The translations under genes and the position numbers were made by a program. A stretch of 64,000 bases of DNA, taken from assembly GCA_023381355.1 (NCBI GenBank), contig JAMCUL010000014.1, positions 16,421 to 80,420 of the forward strand. The letters are read 5' to 3'. Source of the DNA: Thermoplasmatota archaeon (lineage in GTDB: Archaea; Thermoplasmatota; Thermoplasmata; Thermoplasmatales; Thermoplasmataceae). A model generated the notes under the pieces. That model did no database searches, was not told where the DNA came from, and saw nothing but the letters and a program-made list of their open reading frames with translations. Positions 9,350-18,918 of the stretch are shown piece by piece (within the stretch, counting starts at the first letter, position 1; every line of letters begins with the position of its first letter).

Positions 9350-9538
9350 TCATATCTTTTCTACTACCTGATTTTTCATTTCCTCAAATCTAGGGTCGTT
9401 TTCACCAAGACTATGCTCCCTCTCTGCATGAATTCTCATGTGATGAAAAATATCCTCCTTGCTATCCGCTTCAATATGGAAACCACACTTGAATCCTGTG
9501 TTCTCACAGGTATACTTGAATTTTCCCATGATTATCAT
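9350..9538 (-). CDS. DUF1059-family small metal-binding-like protein
   Basis: A 62-residue protein with the DUF1059 pattern: KYTCENTGFKCGF near the start, then a helix with HHMRIHAEREH. The two Cys and several His suggest metal binding, as proposed for this family; the function is unknown. A TATA-like box (9561-9568) lies 26 nt before ATG 9538, favouring that start. The family usually begins at the fourth residue (MGKF, ATG 9529), which is the alternative. Confidence 0.72.
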   Translation of the reverse strand: MIIMGKFKYTCENTGFKCGFHIEADSKEDIFHHMRIHAEREHSLGENDPRFEEMKNQVVEKI

Positions 9539-9590
9539 GAATCTAATGTAAAAATAGTTTAAATATTTTGTTATGAATATTACGGGACTT

Positions 9591-10481
9591 TTATTCTACA
9601 ACTTCCAGGTACTTTTGCTCAATAGAATTTATTGGCTCCGCCCACTTGACCCTGATACCATTCTTAATTAGCAGGGAAAGGATCTGATCATTTTCCATCT
9701 TATCAGGCACCTTCACCGTGACTTCTTCCTCCTTGCCCTCAATAATGGAGACATTCTCTGATTCAAGGAAGGTGAGGTCTCCAGGAGAATAAAGGGAGAT
9801 CTTCATCATCTTAGTATCCCTATCATTGAGCATTTCGACTTTCTTTTCTCCATTGTTTACGATTATCACTCTATTGGCTATCTCCCTCGCCTCGGATATC
9901 AAATGGGTACTCAGCACAACGGTTCTTCTTTTCTTCTTGTTAAGATCTGTGATTATATTTACAAATTCCTTCATACCCTTAGGATCAAGCCCAAATGTGG
10001 GCTCATCAAGTATCAGGATTTCCGGATCCATGGCCATAGCGCAGGCAAGGGCAAGCCTCTGCTTCATGCCACGCGAGTACTGCCCAGATTTCCTTTTCAC
10101 AAATTCTGTCATCTTGAGTTCTGAGGTAAGTCTCTCCACCTCTGACGAGACAGTTTCCCTGTTTGCTCCCTTTACCTTACACACATAACTCAGGATCTCA
10201 ACCCCGTTAAGATATGGGTAAAATTCCGGCAATTCGATCAATGGACCGACGGATGATAAAGCCCTCATAGGATCCTCGTCGACCCTGGTACCCCTTATCG
10301 ACACATAACCGGAAGACGGGTGGACAACGTTCGTAGAAATTTTCAAGAATGTACTTTTTCCTGCACCGTTTGGCCCAAGGATTACAAGGCAGTCTCCGGA
10401 ATTTACCTTGAGTTCGAAGTGCTTCAGTGCCTCGAGTTTTCCGTAATGCTTGGAAAGGTTTGAAGCCTCAATTTCTATCAT
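9591..10481 (-). CDS. ABC transporter ATP-binding protein
   Basis: A 296-residue ATPase subunit. Walker A is GPNGAGKST (residues 36-44), the signature is the divergent YSRGMKQR, Walker B is ILILDEPT, and the switch His follows in STHLISEA. The divergent signature is common in ABC-2 type exporters. It drives export or membrane remodelling together with the permease encoded directly upstream (1 nt apart). The substrate is unknown. Confidence 0.93.
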   Translation of the reverse strand: MIEIEASNLSKHYGKLEALKHFELKVNSGDCLVILGPNGAGKSTFLKISTNVVHPSSGYVSIRGTRVDEDPMRALSSVGPLIELPEFYPYLNGVEILSYVCKVKGANRETVSSEVERLTSELKMTEFVKRKSGQYSRGMKQRLALACAMAMDPEILILDEPTFGLDPKGMKEFVNIITDLNKKKRRTVVLSTHLISEAREIANRVIIVNNGEKKVEMLNDRDTKMMKISLYSPGDLTFLESENVSIIEGKEEEVTVKVPDKMENDQILSLLIKNGIRVKWAEPINSIEQKYLEVVE

Positions 10482-11318
10482 CTACTTCACCTCTTTTCTC
10501 TCAAACAGGATTACTGTAATCCCCATCGCTACAAGAAAATATAGGAACATGATGAGGGCATTGCTAATTATAGAATGGATTCCTGCAGGAACTGGGCTGC
10601 TGGAGGTAAGGGTAATTCCGAATGAAAGATTGATAAAGACCCTGTAAGTAATTGAAGATGCCTGATTCAATAGATAATAAGGGACAGTCTTGAAGAGGAG
10701 CTCTATAATTATTGTTGCGGCGTAAAATACAAGAAGGTACGTTATCAGCACGGTGATATAGGCATATGTGTTCTTGTTGAAAATGCTGCTGATCATGAAT
10801 GTAACTGCAGATATTGAAATGACAAAAAGGAACGTAAGCAGGATACTGTAAAATAACTGGATGACCAGAATCCCAAAAAGATACTGGAAGACTCCGATTT
10901 CTATCAGGGAATAGGTAAGTACTATCACAAAGGTTACAGATATGGAAGCCAGGAATTTTCCAGTAAGAAGTATAATTCTCGGGATCGGAAGCGTGAAGAT
11001 ATGAAATGCAGTCTTGGTCTCAATTTCACTGGATATTGCTGGGGATCCAAAGAAAACAGAAGCAAATACAGGTAAAGATGACAGAATAAAGCTCCAGAGG
11101 TAACCAAGCAGAAGTTCATTCTGGTTGCCACCAAGAAATTTTATGCCAGCACGTGTGGCAAAAGTAGAAAGATCATTCAAGTACCTGAATGAGAGATATA
11201 TCAGGAGAATGGAAACTATAACTGATAGAAAAAACATTAGATAAAAGCTTCTTGATCGGTAATAATTCCTGAAATAGTAAAAATATGTATCCTTAAGAAG
11301 AATTAATCTGTTCACCAT
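10482..11318 (-). CDS. ABC-2 type transporter permease
   Basis: A 278-residue protein with about six hydrophobic segments. A cytoplasmic loop SSEIETKTAFHIFTLPI matches the conserved ABC-2 membrane-protein coupling region. It pairs with the ATPase whose start codon directly follows its stop. A TATA-like TTAAATATG (about 11338-11347) precedes the ATG by about 26 nt, so this gene heads the two-gene operon. Confidence 0.88.
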   Translation of the reverse strand: MVNRLILLKDTYFYYFRNYYRSRSFYLMFFLSVIVSILLIYLSFRYLNDLSTFATRAGIKFLGGNQNELLLGYLWSFILSSLPVFASVFFGSPAISSEIETKTAFHIFTLPIPRIILLTGKFLASISVTFVIVLTYSLIEIGVFQYLFGILVIQLFYSILLTFLFVISISAVTFMISSIFNKNTYAYITVLITYLLVFYAATIIIELLFKTVPYYLLNQASSITYRVFINLSFGITLTSSSPVPAGIHSIISNALIMFLYFLVAMGITVILFERKEVK

Positions 11319-11423
11319 ATATGCCGAATATTCATAACATATTTAAGAGTAAGACAAAATGATTCTGGCATGAATATTAGATATATATAAGCCGCAATTT
11401 AATATCCTCTCTTTAGAAAATGG

Positions 11424-12350
11424 TTACGATGGTGATACCATCAACATCTTCAGCAATGCGCTTATGCTTCCGTTCCTGATACCAAAATTAAACTCAAATG
11501 TTAACGTGTTCCCCGATTCGCTTGATGATACTACATACTTTCCAAATCTGTAATTTACTAACGATGAGATGTCGTGAAGGAGAGTCACATTTGAGATTGT
11601 GATTGATAAATTTGTAAATGAATTTGTAAGATTCCCGTATAAAGTAAAGTCCGTTGTGTTTAAATCTTTTGCAATGGCTGAAAAATTTTCGTTAGAATTG
11701 ATTAAATTCTTTAACTGGGAACTGGTCGAATTTATTCTGGTCAGATCACTGAGATTTGCAAAAAATGAATAGTACTGGTATCCGTGCATGTTTAGCCTTT
11801 GCCCAACACTTGAATACTTTCCATAATGATTTGCGGAAATAGAGTAATCCGTGCCGTTAAGATTTCCGAGAACCATGTAAGAACTGCCAATTGGTGAAGC
11901 ATACAGGTCAATAGAACTTCCATTCGAGATTAAGCTAGTTAGATTCGCACCAAGCATGGTTCCCAGAGAGGAAGTAATATTTGTAAGTCTGACACTGTAT
12001 ATGTTACTTCCCAGATAGCTTTTGTAAAATGTAATGTTGACACTATTTGAAATGGATTTTCCTCCATTTTGTCCCTGTCCTGATGAGTTTGAGGTTAAAT
12101 TCTGGGCCCTGCTCGAAAAGGAATTAAGGCTGTAATTGAAGATCACTCCAGCGTATCCTACCCCGGCAAAGGCATAATAATTGCTTGTATTATTCTGGAG
12201 ATGTACCATGACAGTAGCATTTTCGGGGATATAATGAAGAACATTAGCAGTACCTGAGGCATTCAAATATGTATAAGCATAATATGCAGATGGAACTCCC
12301 ACGCCAATCACCACTGCAACAACTATTATAGTCTTAATTGTGGCAATCAT
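11424..12350 (-). CDS. Membrane-anchored exported protein rich in N-glycosylation sequons
   Basis: A 308-residue protein with one N-terminal hydrophobic segment (TIKTIIVVAVVIGVGVPSAYYAY), followed by an extracytoplasmic domain rich in Asn, Ser and Asn-x-Ser/Thr sequons. I recognise no family. The frame is open six codons further to 12368. The promoter box TAAATATTTA (12381-12390) predicts transcription starting near 12359, downstream of that first ATG, so ATG 12350 is preferred. Probably a surface glycoprotein; no partner is evident. Confidence 0.72.
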   Translation of the reverse strand: MIATIKTIIVVAVVIGVGVPSAYYAYTYLNASGTANVLHYIPENATVMVHLQNNTSNYYAFAGVGYAGVIFNYSLNSFSSRAQNLTSNSSGQGQNGGKSISNSVNITFYKSYLGSNIYSVRLTNITSSLGTMLGANLTSLISNGSSIDLYASPIGSSYMVLGNLNGTDYSISANHYGKYSSVGQRLNMHGYQYYSFFANLSDLTRINSTSSQLKNLINSNENFSAIAKDLNTTDFTLYGNLTNSFTNLSITISNVTLLHDISSLVNYRFGKYVVSSSESGNTLTFEFNFGIRNGSISALLKMLMVSPS

Positions 12351-12546
12351 AAAATCACATACAAACATTGCAGGTCAATATAAATATTTAAGTCAAAAAG
12401 ATCAGAGAAATCCAATTTTCATAGGCGAAGTTAACTAAAACTTCATGAATTTACCCAAAAGGTAAGGAAGCAGGGCATACCTTAATACAGTGACCCTAAA
12501 TGACAAATTAAATATGCATCTGGCAATTATGTTGCAAACTATGGAA

Positions 12547-12620
12547 GCCCGAATGGGGTAAGCTGGATATCCTGAAGGCCTGCGGAGCCTTAGATCCGGG
12601 TTCGAATCCCGGTTCGGGCG
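12547..12620 (+). tRNA. tRNA-Arg(GCG)
   Basis: Acceptor stem GCCCGAA (12547-12553) pairs with TTCGGGC (12613-12619), with discriminator G12620. The anticodon stem AAGGC/GCCTT closes the loop CTGCGGA with anticodon GCG. The T arm is CCGGG-TTCGAAT-CCCGG. CCA is not encoded and there is no intron. A TATA-like TTAAATAT (about 12508-12515) lies upstream. It decodes CGC/CGU. Confidence 0.95.
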
Positions 12621-12793
12621 TAAGGTAAACCCCAGGTCATATTTAATGTGCCTTTCATCCGAAATCCTCTGTGCAGTTGGAAATAATATTCCTAAAAATA
12701 TTAATGTCTAGTGTGAAATACTTGTCAGAAGGTCAGGTACTGAAATAATAAAAGAATTCATCTGGAACGCCCAGATATTTGTTACAGTTGAAT

Positions 12794-13798
12794 TCACTGC
12801 AGTGCTTCAGTTAGAAACATTGCGTCAAGAATACCGTTAACATAATCAAAATCGTAATTTATCACTATTTCATACACTCCGGATATAGCAAAACTTTTAT
12901 TGAGATAAATGAAGCTGCCATTTGATATCCCCTGCGAGGAAATGCGATTATAGAACGAATCACCAATTAGTGAAATGTTGGTTGGTTCAGATGTCAATAG
13001 GGTGATATTCAGGGAATAGCCTTTAGGTATGTGGAGAGAGAATGAAATATTCAACTGGTAATTCTTTCCAGAAGAAGAATTGTTTTTAAGCTGATTAAAG
13101 GGAAAGTCAGCATGGGGAATCGTCAGATTGTAAAAGCTCCTCTCTTGCCTGGTGGACATTTTCGTCGCATTGAAAGATGTAGTGTTGTACTCAAAGTAAC
13201 CTCCACTATTAGAGAATTCTATCTTAGCATTCCCGGCATTGGTTGAAACTCCACACTCCTCAAGAGATGTGAAATCACCAGAGGAATAATCAACAGAAAT
13301 AGATTTGACTGGAGACTGAGCTATCACTGAATTTGTATTAATGTCGACCACAGAGACATAGGACAGATTAACACCAAACGGGGTGTATATCTTGAATCCA
13401 GTAGAGGCATTTGCCATTGTTATATTCTCTATATGATAAATACCGGTATTCACAACCTCTACTATTACTGGATACTGGTAGGAAAGAGTTTTTTGGTTGA
13501 ACGACAGGATAACTGGAAGCGAATAGTTCTGTAACGTGAGGTCTAATTCTATACTGTTGATCTTTATATTTTCAGTAACCTGATCTATCAGGATCAGATA
13601 CATGTTTCCTTTTCCATCGTTCTCCTGATTGGCAGTAATTTGCATCTCTGCTTTTACCGGATTTCCTGTCGGTACGTTCGTAAACAAGAACAGGCCTAAC
13701 GTGCCCATCAGAATCACAGTGATTGCGATAAGCAGCAAAGTACCTACGAGTTCAGAAACTGCTGTATCATTTTCGTATATCTCTTTCAACATGTGCAT
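12794..13798 (-). CDS. Archaeal type IV pilin-like exported protein
   Basis: A 334-residue protein. Its N-terminus has the archaeal pilin signature: a short charged leader (KEIYEND), then AVSELVGTLLLIAITVILMG, the class III signal/hydrophobic helix of the Pilin_N family. The body is beta-rich with many Asn-x-Ser/Thr sequons. It is much longer than a typical pilin, so it could be an adhesin using the pilin scaffold. No pilus ATPase, platform or prepilin peptidase gene is near. Met3 (13792) is an alternative start supported by the box at 13811-13820. Confidence 0.8.
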   Translation of the reverse strand: MHMLKEIYENDTAVSELVGTLLLIAITVILMGTLGLFLFTNVPTGNPVKAEMQITANQENDGKGNMYLILIDQVTENIKINSIELDLTLQNYSLPVILSFNQKTLSYQYPVIVEVVNTGIYHIENITMANASTGFKIYTPFGVNLSYVSVVDINTNSVIAQSPVKSISVDYSSGDFTSLEECGVSTNAGNAKIEFSNSGGYFEYNTTSFNATKMSTRQERSFYNLTIPHADFPFNQLKNNSSSGKNYQLNISFSLHIPKGYSLNITLLTSEPTNISLIGDSFYNRISSQGISNGSFIYLNKSFAISGVYEIVINYDFDYVNGILDAMFLTEALQ

Positions 13799-14110
13799 AA
13801 TTAATTCTTCTTAATTAAGGTAATGAATTGCAAGAACCAGCAATAGTGGAGGAACATCAATCAAGTAAGGCATTCCCACCGACAGGAATAACTATAGGTC
13901 GAAATGATTGAAGTAGGAGAGATATATCCATAAAATTTTTTCATGGAAAGCAAAAGTATGATATGCTTTTTTTGCCTTTATTACAGTGCTTCCCGGCTGG
14001 ATAATTTACGATGTCCTGATTATTGAAACGGGAGAACTCCGATGTAGATGATCTTGATGTATTTTTCTTCATAATCCCAAAAGGATAATATAGGCGAATT
14101 AATTCATTTA
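13799..14110. other. 312-bp intergenic region between divergent exported-protein genes
   Basis: No supported gene. It holds the TATA-like CTTAATTAAG (13811-13820) serving the pilin-like gene to the left and an AT-rich TAATAT near 14085, about 26 nt before the DUF929 ATG on the right. A 61-codon minus frame inside it looks spurious. Confidence 0.6.
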
Positions 14111-14998
14111 ATGTATCACATGTCAAGTAAACCTAAAAAAAATGAAGCAACAAACCCAGGGCATAAGTCCAATCTAATTCCGGGCATCGTTGTGATTCTG
14201 ATCGGGGTCGTCCTTATTGTGGCTGTTTTATCGTTCAGTGGAATCCTGACTTTTTCCAATGCGCATGCAAATACATCAAGCTTCAATGCACCACAGTATG
14301 ACACGTGGGGGAGCTTTGAGAAGGTCAGTACAAGTGATTATGCCCCTTCAGGTTCGACAAATATTTATTATGTTTCCTGGATCGGATGCCCTATAGGAGC
14401 AGCTGATTCATGGGTCATATATGGAGCCCTGTCACAGTACTCAAATGTGAATTCCTATGTATATACCCATCATTCATCTCCAAATGAAGGTAGCTATGCC
14501 TGCATTCCTGGGCTTATATTTGACCAGAGTTTCAGTGTGAAGGCAAACAATATAAACATAAACATGGATCCAGTTTATCTTTATAACTGGACTCTGTTTG
14601 GGGAGGAAGGAAATAATTATAAGCTTCCAAACGGAACTGGAGTGCAGATTGAATCACCTAACTCTGCTCAGGACCCAACACTGGTCAACTATGGACTCAG
14701 TGTAGCACAGGGCAAGCTTCCATCACCTATATATAACATCCTTAAGCAGTATGAGACCGTCTATCCGGCTACCGGCACAGGTGGCTCACCAGGAGCAGTA
14801 TCAGCCGAACTGACCAGTGTCTACCACCTGACGACCATAATGATCATAACAGGAGCTAATGGTACATATATTTTCAATGGCCCATTTTTCAACCCACCAT
14901 CCCTGGATCAATATTCACCTGTGCACATAGCAGATAATTTCCCAAAAATAGCCGAGATAAAGAACGCAGTTGGGTCATTGCTAACATACCTGGGATAG
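14111..14998 (+). CDS. DUF929-family membrane-anchored protein
   Basis: A 295-residue protein with a basic cytoplasmic tail, one hydrophobic segment (about residues 22-44) and an exported domain. The segment YVSWIGCPIGAADSW matches the DUF929 family of acidophilic archaea. The Cys-Pro in GCPIGAA sits where thioredoxin-like folds place a redox Cys, and a second Cys follows in SYACIPG. A thiol or redox role is therefore possible but not shown. An AT box near 14085 supports the ATG at 14111; Met4 is an alternative. Confidence 0.8.
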   Translation: MYHMSSKPKKNEATNPGHKSNLIPGIVVILIGVVLIVAVLSFSGILTFSNAHANTSSFNAPQYDTWGSFEKVSTSDYAPSGSTNIYYVSWIGCPIGAADSWVIYGALSQYSNVNSYVYTHHSSPNEGSYACIPGLIFDQSFSVKANNININMDPVYLYNWTLFGEEGNNYKLPNGTGVQIESPNSAQDPTLVNYGLSVAQGKLPSPIYNILKQYETVYPATGTGGSPGAVSAELTSVYHLTTIMIITGANGTYIFNGPFFNPPSLDQYSPVHIADNFPKIAEIKNAVGSLLTYLG

Positions 14999-15097
14999 AT
15001 TGGCAATACCCAAAATTTTTATAACGATAATAATTAAAGATATTCACAAAAATTTTTGTCATTGCTAAAACAAATATGGCGGGATAGAAATTACCTG

Positions 15098-15117
15098 AAT
15101 CACCGAAGAAGGTGATT
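15098..15117. terminator. Hairpin between convergent genes, possible terminator
   Basis: AATCACC (15098-15104) and GGTGATT (15111-15117) form a 7-bp stem with a 6-nt loop. It lies between the DUF929 gene and the end of the convergent radical SAM gene, and a T5 run follows on the plus strand near 15130. It could end transcription; archaeal termination relies mainly on T-runs, so the call is tentative. Confidence 0.35.
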
Positions 15118-15123
15118 ACCGTT

Positions 15124-16182
15124 TCATATTTTTATTCTCTCAACTTCAATAGCATCCCAGGTTGGGTATTCCTCAACTTCGTACATGTCATAGTGAAGAT
15201 GTGCTTTCAGGTCTGGCAAAACCCACGGGGGAATCTCAACTCTTTTCTTACCATAATTCACATGCATCTGATCCCTGGGAACACCAAGCAGTAAAAGATC
15301 TTTGTAAATGATGTCCGGTTCGCCACCCTCTACAACCCCCCTGATGATAGTGCCATCTCTTGTAACCGAATCAATGGGTCTTGCAATATTCTTTGCCCTT
15401 CTCTTGAGGCGGTTCTTAAGCTGAACGGAGTCCTTGAATGAGGCAGAACAGTAATGCACCGTGAATTCAGGGTTTTCCCTTACCATTTTTATTGCCATAG
15501 CCTGGCTTCCCTTAGCACCAGATTCAACATCATTCTTAACTGAATAATTCCTGCCAAGAAGGTTCTCAAAATTTGTTTCTGAAAACTCAAGTTCGTTAAG
15601 ATTTATGAAATCAAGATCCATCCTTCTGGAGAAGTCAATAAGCGACCTCATGTCATCCTCTCTGTCTGGAAGGCTGGGAACCTCTATCCCAACACTCATT
15701 CCACAATCCCTTGCCCACTTGATCCTCTGCTTGAATATGGATCTATCCATGACATTCCAGATTTCCTCCGGAGGATGAAATCTTATCTCATCAAGTCCCG
15801 CTTTACCTACTGCGTCAATTGCCTCTTTCGATCCACTTATCGTATACAGGTGGATATGATGTGAATTTCCGAACTCTTCCTTAAGAATTCGGATGTAATC
15901 TGATGTTCTTTCATAGAATTTTAATGGATCGCCTCCCGTTATGCCGGTACCAGTCGCCTGAATCATATTTGCCTCATAAATGGCATCTCTCATATTTCGC
16001 AATGGCATTTCGTCGGCAAACATGACATCCTTCATTTTCTTTGGCTCTGAAATCGGGCAATAGAAACATTTAGCGTCACAGATACCGGATACAAAAAGAA
16101 CCATTTTCGCTCCCTTGGCACACATCTTGCACCCAGTGGGAAGATCGCCAGTGTAATATGATTTTCCGGGTAGAGATTTCAT
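15124..16182 (-). CDS. Radical SAM protein, COG2108-like
   Basis: A 352-residue protein with the radical SAM cluster motif CDAKCFYC (Cys35, Cys39, Cys42), preceded by a CxxC pair (Cys18, Cys21) that could bind a metal. A GGDPL motif follows, as in the SAM-binding glycine-rich segment. The layout matches the archaeal COG2108 family related to pyruvate-formate-lyase activating enzymes; the substrate is unknown. GAATATTTAA (16201-16210) lies about 26 nt before the ATG, so the mRNA is likely leaderless. Confidence 0.85.
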   Translation of the reverse strand: MKSLPGKSYYTGDLPTGCKMCAKGAKMVLFVSGICDAKCFYCPISEPKKMKDVMFADEMPLRNMRDAIYEANMIQATGTGITGGDPLKFYERTSDYIRILKEEFGNSHHIHLYTISGSKEAIDAVGKAGLDEIRFHPPEEIWNVMDRSIFKQRIKWARDCGMSVGIEVPSLPDREDDMRSLIDFSRRMDLDFINLNELEFSETNFENLLGRNYSVKNDVESGAKGSQAMAIKMVRENPEFTVHYCSASFKDSVQLKNRLKRRAKNIARPIDSVTRDGTIIRGVVEGGEPDIIYKDLLLLGVPRDQMHVNYGKKRVEIPPWVLPDLKAHLHYDMYEVEEYPTWDAIEVERIKI

Positions 16183-16227
16183 TATTTCTGAATTGATAGC
16201 GAATATTTAAGGGATTGTTCCAGAAAA

Positions 16228-16803
16228 TTACAGATCCTCGAGAGTCTTCTGCTCTGTCTCTGAAATTTCCTCAATATGCTGGATATCGTTTGAAACCAGA
16301 ATGAGATCCCGCATGAGGGAGAGAACAGCATTCTTGTCGTCGAATGATGGTTCTATGAGCCTTTCGTTCTCCGTGATATTGATTCCAAGCAAGCCAAGCT
16401 TCTGCACATACAGTTCCTTGCGCTTGCTGAAGGATTGCCTGTATGCCCTTGGGAGATCTGCATCACACAGCTCAATCTCCCTTATAAAGACAGGCCTGTT
16501 GAACAAATTGAAAAGCAGTAGAAGCGACATATCTCCAGAACGCTCTGGATATCGGAGTCGGACCGTTTTACCAATAAGTGAATATATTGAAACCACCTTT
16601 TTATCATCTATAGAATAAACCTTCGCAGGCCTGATATCCTTGAACTTGAGAAGCCCCATATCTACCATTGAACTCAGGTACCCGGATAGGGTAAGCCTGT
16701 GCACCTTAAGATTTCTTGATTCGAGTTTATCCTTGATCCCTGAAATCGAGAGCTCGTCGTCTTTCAGTACCTCCATTATCTGTTTAGAAACACCGGTTAT
16801 CAT
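16228..16803 (-). CDS. Winged-helix-like protein cotranscribed with purB
   Basis: A 191-residue protein. The first about 70 residues (VSKQIMEVLKDDELSISG, then HRLTLSGYLSSMVDMGLL and a KVYSID wing) look like a winged helix-turn-helix. The C-terminal part has a conserved-looking RAYRQSF segment. It may be a transcription regulator, but the effector is unknown. Its ATG overlaps the purB stop by 4 nt (ATGA), so the two are coupled. Confidence 0.65.
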   Translation of the reverse strand: MITGVSKQIMEVLKDDELSISGIKDKLESRNLKVHRLTLSGYLSSMVDMGLLKFKDIRPAKVYSIDDKKVVSIYSLIGKTVRLRYPERSGDMSLLLLFNLFNRPVFIREIELCDADLPRAYRQSFSKRKELYVQKLGLLGINITENERLIEPSFDDKNAVLSLMRDLILVSNDIQHIEEISETEQKTLEDL

Positions 16804-18149
16804 TTGAGTCCTTCCCTTTGTTTTAGTGCATTCTCTATGGCTTTATCACATATAAGATCAGATGAACCCAGAAAATTGTCAGGATTAACAATATTAAGTA
16901 TTTGATCGTGAGAGAAATACTTACCAAACTCACCGCTCTCAAGAATGATAGCCAGATTGGAGTCCTCCTCATAGAACTTCATCGAGATCCTTCTCACAAT
17001 CTCGTGAGCAGCCTGACGATCAACCCCCTTCATGGTGAGTTCGGACGTCAGCCTTTCAGAAATACACAGCTGCGATTTATCCAGATTTTCCTGCATAATA
17101 CTAGCGTTTACCTTGAGGTTCTTAAGTATCCTGGTCATTTTGGTAATAATATAATCAGATAAGATGCACGAATATGGAATAGTGAATCGCTCCAGGGCAC
17201 TGTTAGTCAGATCCCTTTCATGCCAGGTGACAGCTGATTCACTTTCCGGTGTTACTAAAGATCTTATAAATCGTGAAAGGCTGCACACATTTTCGCTTTC
17301 TATGGGGTTCCTCTTTGACGGCATAGCCGAGGAACCAACCTGGGTTCGAGAGTCAAAGAATTCCATGACCTCATTTATCTCTGGTCGTTGTAAATTCCTT
17401 ATTTCTGTACCGATCTTGTCAAGCGTGACCGAAATGCCTGAAAGGATCTGGAGAAACTCAATGTACCTGTCCCTGGCAACAAGCTGTCCAGTAGCAACCT
17501 CGGATGAAAGCCCCAGGGAAGTCATGCATCTCAGTGAGACCTGCAGTCCCTTCCTTCCCATCGACGCCCCTGTACCCACTGGGCCAAGCGTCTTCCCAAC
17601 AAGTATCCTCTTTTTCCCATCCTCGAGCCTCTGTAAATGACGGCTGAATTCCTCAAGCCATGTGGCTGCTTTGAGACCAAAGGTAATCGGGCTTGCGTGC
17701 TGACCATGTGTCCTGCCAAGCATGGGGGTTTTGGAGTATTTTCTGACCAGTGCAATCAGAATATCTTCCATGTCAAAAATATCACTGTAAATTATGTCAT
17801 AAAAATCTTTTATTTGCAGGGCAGTAACGGTATCTATTATGTCATTTGATGTGAGACCGAAATGAAGAAAGGAGGATTCACTGCCACTTTGCTCTGAAAC
17901 TGTTCGGATAAATGCCATTATATCATGATGAGTTTCTTTCTCTATCTCAGACACCCTCCTGGCATCAACCCCATGTTCCAGAACGGAAAGAAGAGGGTCA
18001 AGATCAAGCTCCGGTACCACCCCTTCTGCTATCTGTGCTCTCAAGGCTTCAATCTCAACTTTCAGCATAAGGTTATACCTATTCTGGATATCAAAAATAC
18101 TCTTGACCTGATCCCTTCCATAACGTGAATCAATTGGGGAAACTATCAT
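16800..18149 (-). CDS. purB: Adenylosuccinate lyase
   Basis: A 449-residue cytoplasmic enzyme that cleaves SAICAR and adenylosuccinate, releasing fumarate, in purine synthesis. The fumarase/ASL superfamily signature SSAMPSKRNPIESE is present, with the earlier THGQHASP and SNDI motifs. The length is normal. A box ATTTTAAAA (minus strand, about 18172-18180) lies near -26 of the ATG, predicting a leaderless mRNA. It heads an operon with the winged-helix gene. Confidence 0.96.
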   Translation of the reverse strand: MIVSPIDSRYGRDQVKSIFDIQNRYNLMLKVEIEALRAQIAEGVVPELDLDPLLSVLEHGVDARRVSEIEKETHHDIMAFIRTVSEQSGSESSFLHFGLTSNDIIDTVTALQIKDFYDIIYSDIFDMEDILIALVRKYSKTPMLGRTHGQHASPITFGLKAATWLEEFSRHLQRLEDGKKRILVGKTLGPVGTGASMGRKGLQVSLRCMTSLGLSSEVATGQLVARDRYIEFLQILSGISVTLDKIGTEIRNLQRPEINEVMEFFDSRTQVGSSAMPSKRNPIESENVCSLSRFIRSLVTPESESAVTWHERDLTNSALERFTIPYSCILSDYIITKMTRILKNLKVNASIMQENLDKSQLCISERLTSELTMKGVDRQAAHEIVRRISMKFYEEDSNLAIILESGEFGKYFSHDQILNIVNPDNFLGSSDLICDKAIENALKQREGLK

Positions 18150-18242
18150 CTGATCAGCTTATATGCACAGATTTTAAAATCTTTATGATTCCTGTTACAA
18201 TGAGAGATCGTGGAACATATCCTGGAAGAATTTCTGAGTCTC

Positions 18243-18875
18243 TCAGATATCAACAATAAAATATCCCGAACTTCCATTCCACTCCTTTCTTGTGTCTTTT
18301 ATATGCATATTTCTGTGAAGCCATCCTGTGACGAGACTTTCATATTCCCCTCCTTCTCCAGAGATGTTAATTTTATATTTCTTGTTCAACATTATCAACC
18401 TGTTGATTGCATCTTCATCAAGGATCTGCCCAAGATACTCTTCTCCAAGACCCTCCGCAGACACTGAACAGAATACAGCTCTGATCCCGGAATTTACAAC
18501 TTCTCGAACCTCTCTTGGCTGGTCTACGAGCCACAGTGGTGTGTAGGAGATCAGGTTGTTAAGTGTGCACATTCGCTCGATTCTTGTCTTCTGGAAATTT
18601 GAGGCAATTGCCCCGCTTATTATCATTCCAGCGCCATATTTTCTTGCAATCACTGGCACTTCCTCATAAAATCGGTCTTCCTCTATGTGAATATTTGGAA
18701 TATCCAGGAGTGATGAGATGCCTGAAACAACACCTATATTTGGCACATGAAACATCTCCGAGTATTCATGGGGATCAACAGATACTGATAATAAAACATC
18801 GTGTCCCTGATCAAGAGCAAAAAGGGTTGCAAGAAACGAATCCTTACCTCCTGACAGCAGGGTGATTGCCTTCAT
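18243..18875 (-). CDS. dph6: Diphthine--ammonia ligase (Dph6)-type ATP pyrophosphatase
   Basis: A 210-residue PP-loop enzyme. SGGKDS (residues 8-13) binds ATP pyrophosphate, and the family motif [10 protein letters not shown] follows near residue 173. Archaeal Dph6 amidates diphthine on the His of translation factor aEF2, the last step of diphthamide synthesis. The gene is divergent from the peroxiredoxin gene with 43 bp between starts. GATATAAAG (minus strand, 18897-18905) lies 26 nt before its ATG. Confidence 0.88.
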   Translation of the reverse strand: MKAITLLSGGKDSFLATLFALDQGHDVLLSVSVDPHEYSEMFHVPNIGVVSGISSLLDIPNIHIEEDRFYEEVPVIARKYGAGMIISGAIASNFQKTRIERMCTLNNLISYTPLWLVDQPREVREVVNSGIRAVFCSVSAEGLGEEYLGQILDEDAINRLIMLNKKYKINISGEGGEYESLVTGWLHRNMHIKDTRKEWNGSSGYFIVDI

Positions 18876-18883
18876 GTTAATCT

Positions 18884-18905
18884 TAAATAGTTTCTCTTTA
18901 TATCA
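18884..18905. promoter_or_regulatory. Crossed divergent promoters of dph6 and peroxiredoxin
   Basis: The box for the peroxiredoxin gene (CTTAAATAG, about 18884-18892) lies closer to dph6. The box for dph6 (GATATAAAG on the minus strand, 18897-18905) lies closer to the peroxiredoxin gene. Each transcript must therefore start beyond the other gene's box, so the two initiation complexes would compete. Confidence 0.45.
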
Positions 18906-18918
18906 ACTTGGTGATAAT

